From positions 682,001-746,000 of the forward strand of contig JACGCN010000003.1 in NCBI GenBank assembly GCA_014905825.1: a stretch of 64,000 nucleotides of DNA, written 5' to 3'. This DNA comes from Lyophyllum atratum (lineage: Eukaryota; Basidiomycota; Agaricomycetes; Agaricales; Lyophyllaceae). Shown in pieces: positions 24,370-36,779 of this stretch. A model generated the notes under the pieces. The model made no database searches. It was not told the origin of the DNA and was given only the letters and a program-made list of their open reading frames with translations. The translations under genes and the position numbers were made by a program. The first letter of the stretch is position 1. The number at the start of each line of letters is the position of its first letter.

Positions 24370-24999
24370 TTAACTTCTTGAAGAGTCCACGTCGGCTGGG
24401 CTTTCAGGTTGACAAATGAATGGATAGACATTTGTGGGGAAATCTATGATAGATCTACCTTCATCCTCTATACCGTAAAGCACAGAAACATCCAGCTCTT
24501 CTCCACCGAAGATTCCATGCGGGGTTCCAGTTTCGTTTTCGCCTCCAGAATCATGAGCGTCGGAAGGGTCCAGGTCCAAGTCTCCAACAGGGTCTACCTC
24601 AGAGGTGTAGTCAGGCGGAATAGTCTGCATGAGATCCTCGACCGTTTCCACGTCGATGTCCACCTCTTCGGATGCTTCTAGGAAAGCGCGAACTTGCAAG
24701 ACAAGGACATCATTATCGGTGTCTAGCGGCTGATACCTTATCTGTTCGGACCTTTCTGTATCGCGTTCCTGATCCCCAGTTAGAGACGCCATGCAAGTCT
24801 TTAGAGCCTCTAGAGAGTTCCTGATGATGCCAGTAGGTAATATCTCTGATTGACGCCCAGTGTTGGTATAAGTCACGTAGAAAGTGCGGGGAGACGGCTG
24901 TTTGAAGAGAACTGATCCTTTTGTGGTGCCGTATTCGTGTGGAGAGCGATAGGTATCAGATGAAGAGATCCTTCTCTGGCAGTGGCAGACGGTTGACAA
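24370..24999 (-). CDS. hypothetical acidic protein, start unresolved
   Basis: An open frame of 209 codons ends in SPADVDSSRS and a TAA. It is acidic (EEVDIDVETVEDLMQT, DPVGDLDLDPSDAHD) with one mixed strand/helix region near TFYVTYTNTGRQSEILPTG. The frame has no ATG at its 5' end. The first in-frame ATG is at 24792, and a more distal first exon joined by an intron near 24990 is likely. No family was recognised. Length and composition make it a probable rather than certain gene. Confidence 0.45.
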   Translation of the reverse strand: MSTVCHCQRRISSSDTYRSPHEYGTTKGSVLFKQPSPRTFYVTYTNTGRQSEILPTGIIRNSLEALKTCMASLTGDQERDTERSEQIRYQPLDTDNDVLVLQVRAFLEASEEVDIDVETVEDLMQTIPPDYTSEVDPVGDLDLDPSDAHDSGGENETGTPHGIFGGEELDVSVLYGIEDEGRSIIDFPTNVYPFICQPESPADVDSSRS

Positions 25000-25856
25000 C
25001 TTGCATGAGGATGATCAGAAATTGAAGCCGGGATGGCACAGCATTATTATGTCAGATTTACCCACGGGGTGCACCGCAAGGGTTGCGTCGCTTACGGCGA
25101 TTTTCGATCATGTTGCAAGCCTTGGCCCATGAACACAACATGAACATGAAAGGGAGCGTATGAACACTCATGTTCGCTGATATGTATCTGCAGCGTGCGT
25201 TTCATCCATATGGATCTCGAGACGTTCGACTATTCGCACACTGAATATTTCCATCGCCGAGCCCGTCGCCGCCGTCAGATTGTAACAGCCAACCTCCTGA
25301 TCCTCAGTAGGAAGTAATTGGCTCCAAAATGGGTCCGAACGGCTCGGTCCCGCATTCTCACAAAGTGTGGAGAACGCCAGTTCATGGGGTACTTATCTGT
25401 GAGGACAGACCAAGTTCCGTCCACTATCTCAAGACGACACGACGGGGGCGTGGCACAATATGTCTATGAATATCCAATTTGCAAGCCCTGGGTAAGGATC
25501 GTAATAGAACAATCTGCGCCCCGCTGATGTTCTTAACTTTTGTAGCAATAATAACCTGGTGTGACATGAACAGAAAGAAGCGACGTGATCACCGGATCAC
25601 GCCCAGTTGCAACAACATGCCGCTGCAGAGTAATGATCGTACACTACTTATCATACTGACTGCTTACCTCCATGCTCCGGTACGAAGATCTCGCATTACG
25701 ATAAAGACGGCCTGGAAATGTCTGAAACGGGTACCTTCACTCTCACATCTCTGAGAATATACTCAGAGATCTACGATATCAGGTAAGAATCCCCGATCTT
25801 GTCTTCCGCGCCTTGATTGACTTGAAGCAGGACCAGACACCCATTAAAACGCACCC
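25000..25856. other. intergenic
   Basis: 857 bp between two divergent genes. Short open frames at 25318-25527 and 25479-25754 lack protein features and overlap in different frames. Nothing else was seen. Confidence 0.4.
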
Positions 25857-26970
25857 ATGTCGGCCTATGACCTGGTCACCCCTCCGCACCCACTCCCTCC
25901 CCTGCCTTCAATGACAGAGACCTCCTCCATGCCCACACTCAAGCACCGTGACTGGGCCAATACAAATCGGCCACACGTCCCTGAGTCTGCGACCACAAAT
26001 GCTGAACCAATGGCTCCTCCTCCTTCTACCACCAACACCATGGCTCCAAAACGACCCGGCGCGTTCTATTCGTTCAGCCCGAAGACGACAAGCATAAGTG
26101 TGAGCAGCCTGTCTTTTACTGCTGTCAACGAATGATGCTGATGCATTGTTCTTGTGATACAGTTCCCGTGGCCTCAAGAGGTGACCGGACTCGAACGTAT
26201 AGCGTTGTCTGCCAAAGGAGACTTGCAACGAGTCCTGAGGTACTGTTCCTACATTTTCCGAACTCTTTTTCGTATTCACCTCGGACTGACGACGCAACTT
26301 CTATAGTGCCTTTTTCGCTCGTCCTATCACCATCGCTCTGGTCTACTCCAACACCTTCCAACACCGCTCCCCCGAAACTCCCACCCTCATCTCCCTCCCT
26401 AACCCATCTGCTATCGCAGCCGCGTCGCCCACATCACCTATCATCCAGACGCGCCAGGTGCACCTCCAATGTTCCGGGAAGATCGTGTGCACGGCCACAT
26501 CCACCGTCCGGATAACGTCGCCCATGTGCGCGCATCTCTTCCTAGAGGAGAAATACGCCATCGGGCAGATGTTCGCGCGGATGGGCAAGGCTCCGGAATT
26601 CGATCTGGTTTCTGTGGGACTCGGGTCCGCCGGTGACGTAACGTCCGAGAAGGGCTTGCTCCAGCGCGGTGGGGAGCGCCAGGACCAGCTGTGGAGGAAG
26701 TATAAGCTGTCTGTGCCGGACTTTGAGTGTGAGATTCTGGAGGAGTTTGCGTCGAGGGATATGTTCGTGGGTGGGCAGCAGTGGCTCGACGATGGGGAGG
26801 AGTGGACGCCGGAGTCGTTTGCTACTTCGGGCAAGGAGATGCAGCTCTCCTCAACGGTGCTCAGGCGCCATACTGGTCTCGTATTGCTTGGTGGCCTGAG
26901 TTTCTTCCTCATGCTGGCGTATGAACTGTCAATGTTCTTCACGGGGCGATCTTTGCTTTGCTATCTTTGA
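25857..26970 (+). CDS. chorismate lyase-fold-like protein (DUF98-like) with C-terminal membrane segment
   Basis: Exons 25857-26099, 26163-26239 and 26307-26970 give 327 residues in frame. After a Pro/Thr-rich leader the sequence reads VTGLERIALSAKGDLQRVL, FFARPITIALVYSN, RQVHLQCSGKIVCTATSTVRI and LFLEEKYAIGQMFARMGKAPEFD. From memory this order resembles the chorismate pyruvate-lyase / DUF98 fold (first strand, ligand-specific loop, repeated Arg-containing strands). I could not run a profile search, so this is a fold-level guess. A hydrophobic stretch near the end (GLVLLGGLSFFLMLAYELSMFF) could be a membrane anchor, which would be odd for a soluble lyase. Catalytic activity is not claimed. Confidence 0.6.
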
Positions 26971-27475
26971 ATTTGCGCTTGCCCCTGGTGTTTCACGGTA
27001 TTACTTTACTTACCCTCTCTATCCCTTTCGTCATACCACCATCCTTGCTTAAATTTCCGGCATGCCCACCTTGGCGTTTCAGCAACTCATTTTTTATTAC
27101 CCCCTTCCTTAACGTTTCATAACACAACATATTACCATACAGTCCCCGTGCCCAACTTGTAACGCCACTCACTACTTAGTAGATTCACGCAGATATTTAT
27201 CATAGACCTGCGATTTACACGCACGGCTCAAACATAAACGTGTACTCGGATCCAGCGAACTGACCCTTCGCTGATCAAGCAATATCGTCAGCCCTTCGAT
27301 CCTTATGTCTTTGAGGCTTCAAAAGCAAAGAGGCACGAGTGAAACGATATAACCGAAGCAAAGGAGCTCACTCATAAGGACATGTGTTTGAGAGTTTGAA
27401 GGTAATATAAGATTATAAGAATACAGATAGTAAAGAATACAACAGGAGCTCCGAAACCCTCAACTCTATACACCC
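26971..27475. other. intergenic, convergent gene ends
   Basis: 505 bp between the stop codons of the DUF98-like gene and H4 copy B. No coding or repeat signal. Confidence 0.5.
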
Positions 27476-27902
27476 TCATGCACCGAAGCCGTATAGTGTA
27501 CGCCCTGAGCGCTTCAGAGCGTACACGACGTCGAGTGCTGTCACTGTTTTCCGTTTGGCGTGTTCTGTGTATGTCACTGAATCACGGATGACCTGAGAAG
27601 ACAAAGGTAAGAACAAGGATAAGAGACTGGGGCTGGTGCGACGTACATTCTCGAGGAAGATCTTTAGAACACCTCGGGTCTCCTCATAGATGAGCCCGGA
27701 AATACGCTTCACACCTCCACGACGAGCCAGACGACGAATGGCCGGCTTTGTAATACCCTGAATGTTGTCGCGAAGAATTTTGCGATGACGCTTAGCACCA
27801 CCCTTTCCGAGTCCCTAATAGAGGAGACTTATTAGTAAGTCTGAACTAGACAAAGGACACTAAGAAGCTGTTTACCTTGCCACCTTTTCCGCGTCCAGAC
27901 AT
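27476..27902 (-). CDS. H4: histone H4, pair B
   Basis: Three exons on the minus strand, 27902-27876, 27814-27647 and 27592-27476, encode 103 residues starting MSGRGKGGK and ending LYGFGA. The protein appears identical to the H4 at 4884-5310. Intron 1 and intron 2 are nearly the same sequence as in that copy (a few substitutions), whereas the 3' flanks are unrelated. It is divergently transcribed from the H3 at 28196. The stop codon is TGA here and TAG in copy A. Confidence 0.98.
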
Positions 27903-28195
27903 GTTTTATGAGAAGTAGTGGGGTGGGGTAGTGTGAGTGTGGTGGTGGTGGTGGTGTGGGTGCAAGTCAATACAATGCCGAATCAAGCTGCCACTCCGTC
28001 ACCTTATATAAACTCGGGATGTGGCTGTGCTGCTTTTCCGTTTGTTGATCGTTTGGGCGCGGTCGAGTCACGTGCACCGACGCGATCGTGTCTGTTTAAA
28101 TAGCCGGCAGCATTTCTAAACAGCTCCTTCACTTTTCACCCTCACCACCACTCGCCACCGGCCACCACTACCGCCACCTCTACTCATTATCCTCA
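27903..28195. promoter_or_regulatory. shared divergent H4/H3 promoter, copy B
   Basis: 293 bp, the reverse-complement counterpart of 4595-4883. The H4 TATA-like TTATATAAA is at 28004-28012 (both strands read alike in the core) and the H3 box TTTAAATA is at 28095-28102. The block GTCACGTGCACCGACGCGAT at 28067-28086 is the same E-box-containing element as in copy A. Confidence 0.75.
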
Positions 28196-28782
28196 ATGGC
28201 CCGCACCAAGCAAACCGCCCGCAAGTCTACTGGTGGTATGTATTCTTGATAGACTTCGTTCCGTTCCTCGCTCAACATTATGGTGTACAGGCAAAGCCCC
28301 CCGTAAGCAACTCGCCGCCAAATCATCGGCACGTAAGACCGCCGTGAGTATCTCAGCCCGCCTTGTCTTCTCCGACTTTGTTCTCATCGACGTCGCGTCT
28401 TAGGCCGCCGCCGGTGGTGTGAAGAAGCCCCATCGCTTCAGGCCCGGAACCGTCGCCCTCCGTGAAATCAGACGTTACCAGAAGTCAACGGAACTCCTCA
28501 TCCGCAAACTTCCCTTCCAACGTCTTGTTCGTGAAATCGCCCAAGATTTCAAGGTGCGTTTTCTATACTCCACTTATACTTGCATCACTCTAACATACGA
28601 TGCCACTGTAGACCGACCTTCGCTTCCAATCCTCCGCCGTCATGGCACTACAGGAAGCCGCCGAGGCATACCTTGTCTCATTATTCGAAGACACCAACTT
28701 GGCTGCCATCCACGCTAAGCGTGTCACTATCCAACCAAAAGATCTTGCACTTGCACGGAGATTGCGTGGAGAAAGGTCATAG
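28196..28782 (+). CDS. H3: histone H3, pair B
   Basis: Exons 28196-28235, 28291-28343, 28404-28553 and 28612-28782 encode the same 136-residue-plus-Met H3 as pair A, starting [14 protein letters not shown] and ending ARRLRGERS. All three introns sit at the same codon positions and phases as in pair A and are similar in sequence. The extra residue in the AAKSSARK segment is shared, so it is fixed in both copies and is not a sequencing error. Confidence 0.98.
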
Positions 28783-29100
28783 AGCGTTGTCGTTTCGAGG
28801 GTTTTCTGGTCTCCTATTTTATTTTATTGTACTTCTACATTTGTATTGTCTATCCCATCCACAGCAGCAATCTAGCATCTCATAGTAACAAAATGCGCCC
28901 CATCCGAGTCAGTGTTCGAACGATTGAGGCCATCCAACATGGTTGTCTTGTTGGTCTATCTTCGGGCTGGACTGCCCAGTTTACCAACACTCACAAGTCT
29001 CACTTCTTGGCCTAGGTCTATGAGTGTTATATTTCGCTGATTATGTATGTCCTATTCTTATCGTACATAGAGGGAGGTAAAGCTCGAAGAACAATACAAA
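28783..29100. other. intergenic, convergent gene ends
   Basis: 318 bp holding the H3 copy B 3' untranslated region. No further feature was seen. Confidence 0.5.
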
Positions 29101-32100
29101 TTATATGACCAGCGCTACTGCGCGCTGTTCACCTTCATCTGTGGCCTCACTATCATCTTCCTTCGTTATTTTCACCTTCTCCGGCTCGTGGTTCCGAAGC
29201 CGCATCTCCACCAAAAACTCCTTATCGCGGATAGACTGGGACCAGGATGACAGCAGACCATATAGGACGATCGCCGAGCGCACTAGTCCGGAAAGCATGA
29301 ATATTCCCGGATAGACATGCATGACTGTGGATACAGCGTTAGCAGACAGCTTTTGGCAGGGGTAGGGCTTCTAGGGCTTACATATAAACTTGTCGTCGAG
29401 GGGGATGTCTGGGAGGAGGTACTGAACAGCGCGGAACACGGCGCCAGGGAAGAGGATCATGCTGAGGAGGCCACCGACGACAGGGCCAATGACTTCCTTG
29501 GTGGCCTGGACTGGATCACTCTTAGTCCATCCATTCGAAATGATCTGCTGGGATAGTAAGTAGCCAAACTAGCATTCACGGCCAGACTACGCACATGCTG
29601 AATCCCCCTCGATATCCTATTCGGCGGCTGGATGCGAGTAGCGTGCAGCGCAATCTTCACATACAGCAGCCCAAGCGCCCAGGTATCTACCACCCGTATC
29701 CTCGGCGTCATCGTGGGATCGATTGTGAACCGGATAGGCAGGACGATGTACAGGTCGATCACGAACGAAATGAGCGTCGGGATGATGACGCCCAGGCAGA
29801 CCGCCATGTACGCTGACTTCGCAAGCCAGACGAAACCACGCTTGGCCACCAAGACGGGCAGATCCGCCCGGTTCCGGTCCCCAGCCCCCCGCTGGCGGCG
29901 TTTGTCAAGGCGGTCGATGGCGGAGCCGACGAGGTAGAAGCCCCACAAAAGGTAGAACCCGACGATGAGGGAATAGCCGTCGTGCACATCTCGTGGGCTG
30001 AATAGCTCGAAGAAGCGACGACCGAGGAGGATGGGGAGCGCGACTGCGATCCCCAGAAGGATGGCGCCGATCACCCAGAGCAAGGCGATAAAGCAGATAA
30101 CGCGCCATCGGAAGCCGGTTGGAATGTACACCACCATGAAGTCGTCCTTGATGTTTCGTTTCGCCTTCTCCATCTCTGCGTCCTGTTCTGCCATGAGCTG
30201 CCTGGCTTCGTTGTCGAATGGCTCGCCGTCTTCGTTGACTTGGGCCGTGGCTCGCATGTCGCGCGGAAGGGCGAGGTTATCTGTCGCGGGGACGCGGCGC
30301 AACGTTCCATCCACTGTAAGATCTAGCCGTGTTGGTCGAGCAGAGAGAGGTCTCCAGGGCCCGGACCGCTCCTCGGCCGGATGGCGACCACCGAAGAAGT
30401 ACGAGGTCAAGCGTAACCTCCTGGCTAGGACCTTCCAGACGACGGTCGCAAATTCCCTCAGAGCCCTTTTCGGTCGGAAGTAATGCATCGTATACGGAAG
30501 CACAAGATGCAGGAATAGAAGGTCGATTGGCACATTCGAAAGTGGTTCCCTGGAGTTGACGTCTGCCATGAATACTTGAGTCCACAAGCGAGTGTAGGGA
30601 ACCGACCTGTTCTTCCATCGGAATGGCATGACAGACTTACTGCCAAGTAACAGGAGACCAGCCACACTGCCAACGACGCAGGCCACAACACAGGAGTACA
30701 ACAACCCACTGACACAGATTTTCTGCAGCTGAGTGATGGTCGGGCGATCGAGAATGTCCCGGATGGGGTGGGAATTCTGGTCTTGTGGATCCTTGATAAA
30801 CCACATGGCGCCTGAGCGCATGACGCTCCGACAACCTGACAGAAGAACGGCGAACGCATACCTGAAAAGCTGTTAGATTTCATTCCAATGTGATAGGTAG
30901 AAAAGACGAACATGAACATGGTCCCGGCGACCCAATGGTAGAACGTAGCCGTAAGTGGGGCTTGAATGAAGAAGGCTGCGCGCGATGCCAGGTTTGCCTC
31001 AGGGAACAACCAGACAGTGCACAAGTCCAAGACAATTCCGCACGACAGGGGGAAGGTAACCAGTTCAATGAAGATGAATGTCGCAACCTAGATTAACCTA
31101 TGAGCTATCGTGCGTCAGAAAAGACATTGTGGACGGCGCACCTTGAGGACAAGCAACTGCTGACGAACTGCGCTTCTAATCGCCCTCCCTGCAGACCTTG
31201 CATTCCCGAGTGTCAAAAGGTTGAGATATAAGGCAAGGATAATGCCAACGACGGTGTAGCCCAGAACAATGGCGAATGCCCTATCTGCAGGTGTTTCACC
31301 GACTGCAAACTCCATCCAAGCCAGCTGCAGTTTTAGCGACGTGAGGCGAACTCTCATTCCGAGCCAGGCGAAATGCGGCTCGGCCATATCGATAAACCTA
31401 TCCAATCGCCTAGAGATGTAGGAAGAGGGTCCTGCGCTTGCTGAGGATTGAGGAGCAGATGCCGTCCATGCGATAAGGTCTTCCAGTGGGTGTTCTGCCA
31501 GATTGGCTACATTTGAAGCCTATGTAACGTGTAAATTCGATGCACCACGCGTGATCAAAGTAAACTCACCAGTTTCGTAGCCGTGTTAATGATACCATTG
31601 ACGGCTGGCTGCCCAAACAAGGCACCAATGACCCACAGAGCACTATTGGACAATGAGGTGGCCAGATTGAGAAGGACTCGTTTGACAGGAGGGAATAGAA
31701 GTTCGACGACGAAGAAAGCGACTGAATCCACGATGGGATCGGTGATGATGCGGATGGCGCGGATAGGCAGATGCAAAATCTGCACGAAACGAGGGGGGTC
31801 CAACTAAAAGCATATTAGAAGCCACGAATGTTGACAAACCATATGACGAGACGTACAGACAGCAAAGCGGTGGACTTCCCAACTGTGAAAGGGATCCAAA
31901 TTCCGAGACCAATAGCTGTGTCGAGAACGAATATCATCAAGGCGGCCTACAAATCAAGTGTCAGATATGAGACTCGAAAGAAGGGAGGAAAGGAGGAACA
32001 TTCTGTAAGACGCCGTATATTGGACCTCTCATTCCGATGGCTGGATATGAGAACATGAGCAAATGAAAGGAGTTGACCTTGGTGACCACGTACCTTCCAT

Positions 32101-34320
32101 AGCGCCCTCCATATCATCCTCGACGTTGCCTTCTAGTTCCTCGGCAAGTTCAGGAGGAACCCCACCACCAATAGGCGGCAGATTTTCTGCATTTCGCTCT
32201 TGGCCAGGAGGTGCTGCCTCGTCAGCATCAGGGTCCTCTAGTGGGGGAGGATCTTCCCCTTCATCATCTACCTCAACAGCCTCCCATTCGTCGAACACGA
32301 AATCCTCCATTTCAGCTGCTTCTCCCTCTTCCTCTCCCTCTTCCTCTTCCTCCTCGTTCTCAGATTCCTCTGCGTTATCTCTAAATGCATACCTCCACGA
32401 GTCATCCTCAGCTTCGTTGTCTGACTCCCTGTCACTGGAACTCCCTCGTCCCCGCGTACCATCAATATCTGAAGACTCCCCGAAATAGGCTGCGTAATCC
32501 TGCAATATGATTTCCTCATCACTCTCACTGTCCTCAGCACCTTCGTCCTCGTCTTCTGCAACGGGGTCTGGCAACCGAGATGGGCCTGCTTCAGCTTCCA
32601 ATTCCTCTGGAGCGCGATATGTAGCTAAGCTTGGAGGTTCCACTGGTGTGTGAACGGGCGAAGATGGATTTGAGGCAGTGGTTCCCTGAGCAGGAATGTG
32701 AGATGTGGGTAGGGGTGGCCGTCGAGCTTTGCTTTGATTCAGGGATGACGAAGAAGAAGAACGGGTCAAACCTCTTTGCGTCTCGTCCTCGATCGGTGGT
32801 GTGGGCGAAGGAGATGTCGAGTTGAGTGGATCGAAAGAGAACGGGATGGTGGCTCTGGGCGGCTCAAGGACAACGGCTGGGAAAATGGGCGTCGAGCCTG
32901 AAGCGGACGATTGTCCTTCTGCTGTCTCTTCCGCTCCGGAACCCGCATTTGTCGCATCGGCTTTGAATGTAAATTCGAACTTCGGGTCAACCCGCAGCGG
33001 AGGCACCTCAGCCAAGGGCGTCGTGCCCCCCTTTGCAGCAATCCCCGCTTTCCGTCTTGCACCTGCTAGCCTTGCAGTAAAGACGCGCCGAGAAAACGAC
33101 TTTCGCTTACGTCGCACCTGCTCGAGATCTTCCTCGACATTGTCATCATCCCCTGGAGTCCCAGGAAGCAATCTCCGTCGGTTGATTGCAGGTAGGTCAG
33201 AGTCCGATAGATCCTTTCTCCTTTGCCTTCCTTTATTCTTCTTTCGCGGGCGATCGACGGGTGATCTACCATGATGCCTCACATCGCCGACGACGTGCCC
33301 GTTAACCCCGTCACGAGCCCGCAAGGCGTCAAGAGCCCTCAACGTTTCTATCTGTCGTCGAGCAAGAGCTTCGTCCATAATATGATCATTCTGCTGCTGC
33401 TGCACTACAGGCCGCACAGCAGGAGCCGGAAATTCAACACGAAACGGAGGATCTTCAGGCATCAGGTCCTCATCTTCGAAGACACCTGGTCTCGCATTCT
33501 GTGAAATCCATTCTCGAAGCAGGAAGACTGCCACAAATGTAAGGACAATGAGAGATGCAATGATTTGGCCCGTGAAAATGTCGGCGGATAGGGCAGCCCA
33601 CAGTGGATGCGTTGTTAACCGTCCTAGGATTGTTTTGGGTACCGGAGCTGAGCTGTCGGGATGGATATTGTAATAGAAGGGATTGTCTGGAGGCGAGGCG
33701 GGGCGAGTACGTCCGCTAATCCACCATGCACTGTATAGGACGTGTTTACCGCTGAGCGTCTCGGCCATAGACGGAGAATGACGTACGTTGATTCTCCCAT
33801 TGAAAAATACATCCTCCAAGTCCATACTGTTGCCCAAGGCAGAACCCCTAGCCAAATAATGCCTACCACAATGCCCCTAACACCAAAAAGAAGCGCGAAC
33901 AATGTCTGCTGGATCAAGCGCCTTATCAAGAGCACTGGAGGTAGCGTCGACGGCATGTCAGATGCATAGACTGCCAAGGGCCAATTAGAACGATATACTC
34001 TTAGGCGAGTAACGGCTTACCTTTGGTAAATGAGTAAGAGTGCTTGCATACGTCGCAGTTTTTCTTCTTGCTATGCGAAAGCCATGTGGTCAAGCTATCC
34101 AGCAGCGGGTTAGCCAAAGATACATTGCTGAAAGCAATTTCCACTTGCCAGTCCTGATGGATATACCGAATGGTACCAGAGCATTTACATGGGTGAAAAA
34201 GAGGCTGGCCGTCTTCAGCTGGAGCACTGCAGATGCGACATGTGTCTGAAAGGAACTTGTCATGCTGTGATGCCACTAGATATCCCGAATTGACTCACCT
34301 TGTTCTTCAGCCTCTTGCAT
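29101..34320 (-). CDS. DOA10: DOA10/SSM4/MARCH6 membrane E3 ubiquitin ligase
   Basis: A large multi-pass ubiquitin ligase of the ER and inner nuclear membrane that serves ER-associated degradation. The start ATG is at 34318-34320 (MQEAEEQ), joined by an intron to the RING-CH finger: CRICSAPAEDGQPLFHPCKC, then GTIRYIHQDCLTTWLS, closing CDVCKH. The intron inside the finger, 34095-34148, begins with GC. Next comes a membrane hairpin region with LIRRLIQQTLFALLFGVRG. A long acidic Ser/Pro-rich loop covers about 32060-33300. Further membrane segments follow, then the family TD region MWFIKDPQDQNSHPIRDIL near 30800. The C-terminal element DKEFLVEMRLRNHEPEK is present just before the stop, as in yeast and human homologues where it supports activity. 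Exon boundaries in the membrane region were only partly followed. Confidence 0.95.
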
Positions 34321-36178
34321 CTCAGCGCAAGGTATAATATAGCAGAGACAGTTCAGCTAAGAACGGAGTCTGCGTACTGAGTATTGCTGGGGACAGCGGC
34401 GTGTTCGTAGCGAGTAACGTTGCTCACCGTCACGGACGATGAGGAGATGCATCATGTAAGCAAGTGCTCTCAAGCACGTGGTAATTGGGTGTGGACCCCG
34501 ATCACCGCCACTTTACATTTGGGTCCTGGGACCTAATACTAGTAGATGTAGGCTGAGGGGATACAGCAACAGCTCGCGCTAGGTGGCATATACTTACTAA
34601 ACACATGACTGTGTAGCTTTTTTATATAGCAGCATCGGTACATCAGCTTTAAAGTATATACTCCGAGATCTTTTTTTCTGGCGATGTCCTTCGGTATCTT
34701 CTGGTATCTTCAATCTTGAATCAGGGACCGTCGAAAGGAAGGACATCGAGCGATGGTTCCAAGATTTTCATGTTCGCATCCAAGTCAGTGGCTTACACGT
34801 TCTGACATCGGGGGAAACGTGTTTCGACCCCAAGAAGGTTCAGTTTGAGTGTTTACCTCCATGAGGGCACATTATCAATTTAAAGCTACACCAGGGTACG
34901 GCTGTCGGACGTGGGTTTCCAGTACACGATGAGATGAAGAGAGGCGACATGTCGGCTCGCTGGAAATGGTCACAGCATCTGTGGCCGAGGATGAAACATA
35001 TTCCATACATACCAAAGAGGCATGATTAGTGATGACGATCTCATTACCCCACTCGTCCGTTCGGGAGATCTGAACTCTTGGTCCCTGCATTTGGTCCTAG
35101 GCAGTGACGCATCACGATTAAGCCATATGAAGGGTACAGTGGCGTGCAACCCACTCGTGATGCGTGAGCGGTGGAACAGGTTGAACAAGTGGATGGCATG
35201 ATGCGCTGCACAATCGCGGCATGGCTCTTTCCGGCGGCAGGTTCGACATCGTCGTGCGTAGACCGCCGGCGGGCAGGGGCACGGGCTGCTGTCAATCCAA
35301 TCCAACTGGGGGAATTGGCAAGAAAGGGCGAGACGTCAGGAGAGATGCCAACCAGGAAGATCTAGTAAGAGTCCGAAGGCGATATGCAATGCTGCGCTGC
35401 CGTAAAATGATTATATGGACTTACCTGGATCTCATGCCTATCTTGACCGTCTATCGAATCGGACTTAGTGCGGTGGGTAAACCCCATTGGAAACAACTAC
35501 AGGGAATGCCAGCCACATATGTATATCCGAGTCACGCACACAGCATGCAAGAAACATAGGGCGTTGCCGTCGTGGATAGACGATACATCAGTCGCCAGCC
35601 GAGCGAGATGCGCGTGGGCGAATGTATCCTTGTAAAACCCCTCGCGAAGGCTTCTGGTCACCACAGTTTCGTTTAAAGGTACTTATAGTACTTTCCCCAT
35701 ACAGGCGATGAATATCTCCGACACCTATGCTCAGATATGGCTGTGATGGAGCAGATGATAAGACAATTTGGCCCGTTCAGAGACAGATTTTCTTGAAGCC
35801 CCTGGGAGGATATGCGCAGTAGAAAAGCCGGGAGCAAAACGCGAGGTTACAGGTAGGCCCACCTCCAAAACGCAACATGTCGCAAATATGCCCAAGGAGT
35901 CGATACTTAGTTGTTAAGCGGACCATCTCGGACAAGACCGGACGTCCAAGAGCATCCAAATGTGTAAAAGTCATGATCTGGAGACAGGCTCCAAGCGGAA
36001 TGAAGCTGCACGACGTGGCGCTGCACCGGACTAGCTATGGCCCGCACCTGACCTGGTCTGAAGGTAGCCTGCAATAAGGTTAGTCCATGAGCGGCCTAGA
36101 GATTGGCTAGTGACTGCCATGTTCATCGGGGGGACGTTTGATAAAGAGCTACTGGTACCAAGGTCATCATATAGACCT
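34321..36178. other. gene-poor region, left part
   Basis: About 1.9 kb upstream of DOA10. No ORF has recognisable features or matching splice signals. The first few hundred bases should include the DOA10 promoter. Confidence 0.4.
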
Positions 36179-36330
36179 GCGGGCGTCGACGCGGGGGGGG
36201 GGGGGGGGGGAAGTTGGAGCCGTTGGACCATAAGACTCGACAGCCATGGTACATGTATATGCGGGCGTCGACGCGGGGGGGGGGGGGGGGAAGTTGGAGC
36301 CGTTGGACCATAAGACTCGACAACCATGGT
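36179..36330. repeat. two direct repeats with poly-G tracts
   Basis: Unit 1 (36179-36250) and unit 2 (36261-36330) share GCGGGCGTCGACGC, a pure G tract, then AAGTTGGAGCCGTTGGACCA and a segment ending CGACAGCCATGGT (CGACAACC in unit 2). The G tract is 18 in unit 1 and 16 in unit 2. A 10 bp spacer, ACATGTATAT, separates them. Tract lengths could be affected by sequencing error. Confidence 0.9.
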
Positions 36331-36779
36331 TCCGAGTTCTATTTATAGAACGAGGTTTTGTAAATGGCCTGGCTCGTGGGATAGTTGGCGTTTTCAAGTG
36401 ATAGCATCAATTGATCAGCACGTGATTTCGGGACCCGTGATCAAGAAAGTCACACGGTACACGTCAACCAACAAGGACGTTGTTGGCACTCTTTGTTGAT
36501 TGTGTCCCACTACGACGACCAGCACCACCACCGCCGTTGCATCCCACGGCGCCGTCCACTCGCCACCACCGCCAACTTCGCATCCCAGAACGCCTGGTCA
36601 GGCCCCCGTGACGGCTTCAGAAGGACCACAACCGAAGGGATAGCAGGGGCAACCAGGGCAGACCCCAGCTGGGGGAGAGCCGTGAGGTGTGTTTTCGCAC
36701 CCGGAATCGTTTACTGACCATCTAGAATCCTACTTAGCAGCCACGGCCCCTCCCCTGCAGCCCCACTGCGTGCCCTGAC
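36331..36779. other. gene-poor region, no feature
   Basis: Between the poly-G repeats and the C-rich block. Composition shifts towards CCACC-rich DNA after 36500. No gene was recognised. Confidence 0.4.

Noticed and set aside
32063..33274. Ser-rich plus-strand frames over the DOA10 locus
   Set aside because: They are antisense to the acidic, Ser-rich loop of DOA10; GAA/GAT codons read as TTC/ATC and TCT in reverse.
35877..36077. Possible tRNA or small RNA in the 34-41 kb gap
   Set aside because: No cloverleaf, no GGTTCGA-type T-loop in proper spacing, and no box pair was found on either strand.
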